A stretch of DNA of 64,000 nucleotides. Origin: Zanthoxylum bungeanum (taxonomy: Eukaryota > Streptophyta > Magnoliopsida > Sapindales > Rutaceae). Below the pieces are notes generated by a model. The model was given only the letters and a program-made list of their open reading frames with translations. It did no database searches and had not been told where the DNA came from. How positions within the stretch are numbered: the stretch's first letter is position 1; each line of letters starts with the position of its first letter. This document shows positions 59,912 through 64,000 of this stretch, in pieces. Location: contig SKCR01021130.1 in the NCBI GenBank assembly GCA_019454045.1, positions 1 to 64,000 on the forward strand. The letters run 5' to 3'. A program made the translations under genes and the position numbers.

Positions 59912-61150
59912 TATGAAGAAATTCATGTGCCAGCTATGGAGTGTAAGCCATTAGATCCTACTGAAAAGTTGATAAAGATCTCTGAGATGCCAGAATGGCC
60001 ACAATCAGCTTTCAAAGGAATGACACATCTGAACAGAGTACAGAGTAGAGTCTATAAAACTGCTATAGATTCAGCCGATAACATCCTGTTGTCTGCGCCC
60101 AGTGGTGCCAGAAAAAACTAATGTTGCTGTGCTCACTATACTTCAGCAGTTAGCATTGAACAGGAACGATGATGGTTCATTCTAACATAAGAATTATAAG
60201 ATTGTCTATGCGGCATATATTAAAGCTCTTGTCGCTGAAGTTGTAGGTAATTTGTCTAATCGTTTGCAAATATATGGTGTGAATGTAAGGGAGCTGAGTG
60301 GAGACAAAACACTCACTCGCCGAGAAATTGAAGAAACCCAAAAGATTGTAACTACTCCTGAGAATTGGGAGATTATTACAAGGAAATCAGGGGATTGCAC
60401 CTACTCAGTGCTTGCGAAGCTGCTTATAATTGATGAAATTCATCTGCTTCATCATAATAGAGGACTTGTGCTTGAAAGTATTGTTGCAAGAACATTAAGG
60501 CAGGTTGAAACAACAAATGATCGCATTCGGTTGGTTGGGTTATCTGCTAACACTCCAAATTATTATGATGTGGCATGTTTTTACATGTGGATTTGGAGAA
60601 AGGTTTATTCCAGTTTGACAATAGTTACAGACATCTCCCACTTGATCAACAGTATATTGGGATCCAAGTTAAGGAGCCACTGGAAAGGTTTAAGTTGATG
60701 AAGGATATATGTTATGAAAAGGTTGTGGCTGTTGCTGGAAAGCATCAAGTTCTTATTTTTGTCCATTCTCAAAAGGAGGCAGCAAAACAGCTAGTGCAAT
60801 ACGAGATACTGCACTTGAGAACCTTGGTAGATTGTTGAAGGAAGACAGTATGAGCCATAATGTTCTAGAAAATTGCACAGATAAGGTCAAGAGCAGTGAT
60901 CTTAAATGTCTTCTGCCGTATGGTTTTGCTATTCATCATGCTGGGACGACAAGTGGTGACTGTCAACTTGTTGAGGATCTTTTTGGTGATGGGCTTCTAC
61001 AGGTATTGGTTTCCACTGTAACTCTTGCTTGGGAGGTGAACTTGTGTGCTCACACAGTGATCATCAAAGGAACCCATATTTACATCCAGAGAAAGGGGCT
61101 TATATGGAGCTTAGTCCTCTGTATATCATGCAGATTCTTGGTAGTGCTAG

Positions 61151-61552
61151 ACGGACAAAGTATGATTCATACAGGGAAGGGATTATCATTACCGGTCACT
61201 CTGAACTTTGGGAATATCTTTCTTTGATAAATCGACAGCTTCCTATTGAAAGTCAGTTCATTTCCAAGCTGGCTGATCAGTTGAATGCAGAAATCATCCT
61301 TGGAACTGTACAAAATGCTAAAGAAGCCTGCAAATGGATTGCATATGCTGGACGGACAGAGTATGATTCATACAGGGAAGGGATTATCATTACCGGTCAC
61401 TCTGAACTTTGGGAATATCTTTCTTTGATAAATCGACAGCTTCCTATTGAAAGTCAGTTCATTTCCAAGCTGGCTGATCAGTTGAATGCAGAAATCATCC
61501 TTGGAACTGTACAAAATGCTAAAGAAGCCTGCAAATGGATTGCATATACTTA
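61151..61552 (+). repeat. 201-bp in-frame tandem duplication in the captured BRR2 piece
   Basis: acggacaaagtatgattc at 61,151 and acggacagagtatgattc at 61,352; the copies are almost identical over 201 bp (67 codons, [20 protein letters not shown] ... KEACKWIAY). The frame stays open across the join (61,029-61,574). Confidence 0.93.
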
Positions 61553-61899
61553 CTATTACATCCGTATGTCATAAAATCTGGTGGTCTATGATTTGTCACC
61601 CGAGGCTCTCAAAGAAGACATAACATTATGGGAGAGGATGGCTGATTTGATTCAAACAGCTGCCACTATCTTGGACAAAAATAATTTGGTCAGGTATGAT
61701 AGGAAAAATGGATATTTCCAAGTTTCGGAGTTGGGTTGTATTTCCAGCTATTATTATATAAAGTCACAGGACAATATCCTCATATAATGAGCATTTGAAG
61801 CCAACAATGGGGTACATAGGGCTCTTTTCGGTTGTTCTCTCAGAGCGAAGAATTCAAATATGTGACAGTGAGAGAATATGAGAATATAGAGCTGACATT

Positions 61900-62135
61900 T
61901 CACAGGACGAGGTTTCGTAGTGTAGGTTCAGGGCTGGGTTTGTCCCGCCGAGGCCTTTGTGTGCAATCGGTGTTCGGGGCTGGATTCGTTCCACCGAGGC
62001 CGCTTGATTATTCGGCTCGGGGCTGGATTTCGTTCCGTCGAGACCACTTGATTATTCGGCTCGGGGTCGGGTTACGTCCCACCGAGTCATGCTCATTGGT
62101 CTGGGGACGGGACATTCCCCCAGAACCAAATATCT
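61900..62135 (+). repeat. ggctcgggg(c/t)(t/c)gg..ccgccgagg repeats, first block
   Basis: About four variants of tcggggctggattcgttccg ccgaggcc spaced 40-60 bp, starting right after the BRR2 homology ends. Confidence 0.8.
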
Positions 62136-62169
62136 CTTTAGCTCGGGGTCCTCAGAATATTCAGGGACA

Positions 62170-62600
62170 TAATCGATGCATAGGATCCGTGAGAAGCATA
62201 GCACGGGGATGGATGATACCCCTGTGGCGATTGCTTGCTCCAGTGTTACCAAACATAAGGAGGAATGTGCCCTTAATGTTTCGAACACTCTCTGATCCTC
62301 ACTTACCCAATGTAATGGATCCGTGAGAAAGCATAGCACGGGGAGAGACGATGCCCCCGTGACGATTGCTTGCTCCAGTGACACCGGACCTAAGGAGGAA
62401 TGTGCCCTTAGCATCCCGGACACTCTTTGATCCATTCATCATTTGGATCCAAGAGAGGCGCAGCACGGGGAGGCGTTGTGCCCCCGTGGCGTGTGCCTGC
62501 TCCAGCGCGGTAAGGAGGTGCCCCCACACAAATACACAGGCTCCACAGTGACCTGACGTATATAGGATGTGCCCTTACCATTTAAACGCTCTACTGATCC
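62170..62600 (+). repeat. About 130-bp tandem repeats
   Basis: Three copies of a unit containing ggatccgtgagaa, catagcacgggga, cccctgtggcga, ttgctccagtg, taaggaggaatgtgccctta and acactc(t/t)ttgatcc. The cacgggga landmark recurs at about 62,201, 62,337 and 62,465. Confidence 0.85.
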
Positions 62601-62866
62601 AAATCCTGGTTCGCCGGGACTCTGAATTGAAAGATTCAGGATTGTGTTTTGGAAACCTCGAACAGGACGCTGTTTTAAGGAATCCGTGCTGATTGTTTAT
62701 ACTTTAGAATTTTGTTTTGGGATAAGTGCTAAGTCACCCCCGCCTTTTAAATTTTATTTTCAAAGCTTTGTTTTTGTTTTTCGCTGGTCTGGCAAGGGGA
62801 CACCCGTGCCAGATTCGGTAGGGCTTCAAAAGGTTGATTCACTTCCCTTCTGAATAAATCCCAATG

Positions 62867-63345
62867 GTTAATCGGCTCGGGGCTGGATTTGTTCCGCCGA
62901 GGCCACTTGGTTAATCGGCTCGGGGCTGGATTTTTTCCGCCGAGGCCACTTAGTTAATCGGCTCGGGGCTGGATTTGTTCCGCCGAGGTCAGTTGGTTAA
63001 TCGGCTCGGGGCTGGATTCGTTCCGCCGAGGTCACATGTTTCTTTCCGGCTCGGGTCTGCTCTTGTACCGCCGAGACCGATGTTTCCTTCCGGCTCGGGT
63101 CTGCTCTTGTACCGCCGAGATCGATGTTTTCTTTCAGCTCGGGGTCGGGTTAAGTCCCACCGAGTCGGCTTCTTTGGACTGGGGATGTAATATTCCCCCA
63201 GTGCCAAGTCTTTTTTCAGCTCGGGGTCAGGTTAAGTCCCACCGAGTCGGCTTCTTTAGACTGGGGATGTAACATTCCCCCAGAGCCAAGTCTTTTCTCA
63301 GCTCGGGGTCGGGTTACGTCCCACCGAGTCGATCGTTATCAGCAT
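62867..63345 (+). repeat. 43-bp and about 80-bp tandem arrays before the 3' LTR
   Basis: Four copies of ttaatcggctcggggctgga + tttgttccgccgagg (about 43 bp, 62,867-63,040), then two of ctcgggtctgctcttgtacc, then three of an approximately 80-bp unit with cagctcggggtcgggtta, cccaccgagtcg and actggggatgtaa. Confidence 0.88.
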
Positions 63346-63556
63346 AAAGGCAAAGCATTTTTCTCCACTGGTAGATATCGGGATCCTCGTTGACTGAGCA
63401 CATGAAGGTGGCAGGAAGGACCAGATTTGCAGCCAATGTATTTTTTCTCTGCGGTTCCTGGAGTGACCACCGACGGATTCATCGGCACACCATCTTTTTT
63501 TTATAGTTCCCGGCATCAACTCGTATACTCGTTGGAACCGATAACTAGGGGACAGA

Positions 63557-64000
63557 TGTTGATGGTGTTTTCAGGCACTATGATATTTAAAACAGCACGA
63601 CAATGGTAGAAGAGTAATTCCCTTCTTGGGTGAGATCATTAATATCGACCCGACCCATAAAAAGCCAGCAGTAAGGGCCCGATCGCTTTACAATAAAAGT
63701 CCGACCACCTTATAAATTACAAAGACCGACCACAACAGGAAAAGACCGAGCACTTTATGATCGGTAACCGAGCACTTGAGTTCAAGATGACCGGGCACTT
63801 ATCAGGTCGACAACAGCACTCCCAGTACAAAAGACTATCATGACCGACCACATGAAGACCGGGAGTATGGCGGGATATGCTTCAGAAGATAAAATTATCC
63901 TACTTTCATGGGAAAACTGAGGAGTCAGAGCCCTAGTAGGATAAAAGAAAGTAAAAGTAAGATTTAGTTAGGGAACCTTGCGGGAGACGGAAATTGTATC
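63557..64000 (+). repeat. 3' LTR of the gene-carrying element (partial)
   Basis: First 444 bp of the LTR, aligned without gaps to 58,201-58,644; truncated by the window end. Confidence 0.93.

Larger units (their letters stand above)
59732..61895 (+). pseudogene. BRR2: Captured fragment of the U5 snRNP helicase BRR2
   Basis: Collinear with the first helicase cassette of BRR2: GSWW and LLDLEALSFQKG, YEEIHVPA, KPLDPTEKLIKISEMPEW, FKGMTHLNRVQSRVY, Walker A region APSGARK (60,095-60,115; normally APTGAGKT), RELSGDKTLTRREIEETQ, DEIH box LLIIDEIHLLHHNRG (60,432-60,443), GLSAN (normally GLSAT), [24 protein letters not shown], motif V TLAWEVNL, motif [11 protein letters not shown] (normally GRAGR), then [20 protein letters not shown] and SEEFKYVTVRE. 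About 720 codons' worth of sequence without visible introns. Frame changes near 60,115, 60,590, 60,790 and 61,075, and stops at 60,184 and elsewhere. In intact BRR2 this cassette unwinds U4/U6; here the ATPase motifs are ruined. Confidence 0.9.
58201..64000 (+). mobile_element. LTR retrotransposon carrying host-gene fragments (3' LTR runs off the window)
   Basis: 5' LTR 58,201-58,993; 3' LTR from 63,557 to beyond 64,000. After the 5' LTR comes g then ttggcgccgtctgtgggga (58,995-59,013), the primer-site phrase of many plant LTR elements. Before the 3' LTR lies actaggggacaga. Fourteen or so substitutions separate the 444 overlapping LTR bases by eye. The 4.56-kb interior has no gag, protease, integrase or RT. 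Instead it carries the start of a coiled-coil protein gene, a long BRR2 helicase fragment, and GC-rich tandem arrays. It must use enzymes made elsewhere. Right TSD lies outside the window; the left flank is gaatg. Confidence 0.9.

Noticed and set aside
62975..63272. Repeat-coded frames in the 3' interior of the 58.2-kb element
   Set aside because: Produced by the 43- and 80-bp arrays; no domain, overlapping on both strands.
1..64000. tRNA, rRNA and snoRNA genes
   Set aside because: Looked for tRNA B-box/cloverleaf patterns; the only good B box belongs to the SINE at 56,013-56,147. Short RNA genes could still be missed by eye.

Overview
This window is nuclear DNA from a flowering plant, most likely a eudicot. 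Plant-type GT..AG introns, a SAUR gene, Ty1/copia and other LTR retrotransposons with tRNA-Met style primer sites, an Au-type SINE and several MITE families all point that way. The species cannot be named from sequence alone. Exon limits, terminal repeats and target-site duplications (TSDs) were all read by eye.

Layout. From 0 to 9 kb is the only gene-rich part: EMC5/membrane magnesium transporter (+, four exons, third intron 3.8 kb holding an antisense hAT transposase relic), an intronless SAUR (+), and the TFIID subunit TAF8 (-). From 10.0 to 16.5 kb is a complete LTR retrotransposon in minus orientation with no recognisable gag or pol, largely made of tandem arrays. From 17.3 to 21.4 kb is a hAT-type element with an 8-bp TSD that contains a receptor-kinase gene fragment, interrupted by a copia-type LTR and leader. 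From 23.7 to 42.8 kb are nested retroelements: a decayed copia (24.5-28.1 kb); a minus-strand LTR element whose LTR is split by a 7.0-kb Mutator-like element (31,011-38,009, 9-bp TSD, palindromic ends, Ulp1-type gene, 171-bp satellite array); and a copia 3' half (39.8-42.8 kb) into which the minus element had inserted. From 45.3 to 56.3 kb is a small mitochondrial complex I subunit gene, broken in exon 1 by a full-length young Tnt1/Tork-like copia (5-bp TSD, LTRs 3 substitutions apart). Its introns carry a hAT MITE, a Tourist-like MITE, a 333-bp tandem duplication and an Au-like SINE. From 58.2 kb to the window end is an LTR retrotransposon whose interior, instead of gag-pol, carries pieces of two host genes: the N-terminus of a coiled-coil protein and about 2.1 kb of the spliceosomal helicase BRR2.

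How it fits together. The intact host genes (EMC5, SAUR, TAF8) are unrelated housekeeping or hormone-response genes and do not form a pathway. The main story is mobile-element biology: three separate elements carry non-transposon or accessory sequence (receptor kinase in a hAT, BRR2 plus coiled-coil in an LTR element, Ulp1-type gene in the MULE), and one real gene has been destroyed by a recent copia insertion. No tRNA, rRNA or CRISPR array was seen.
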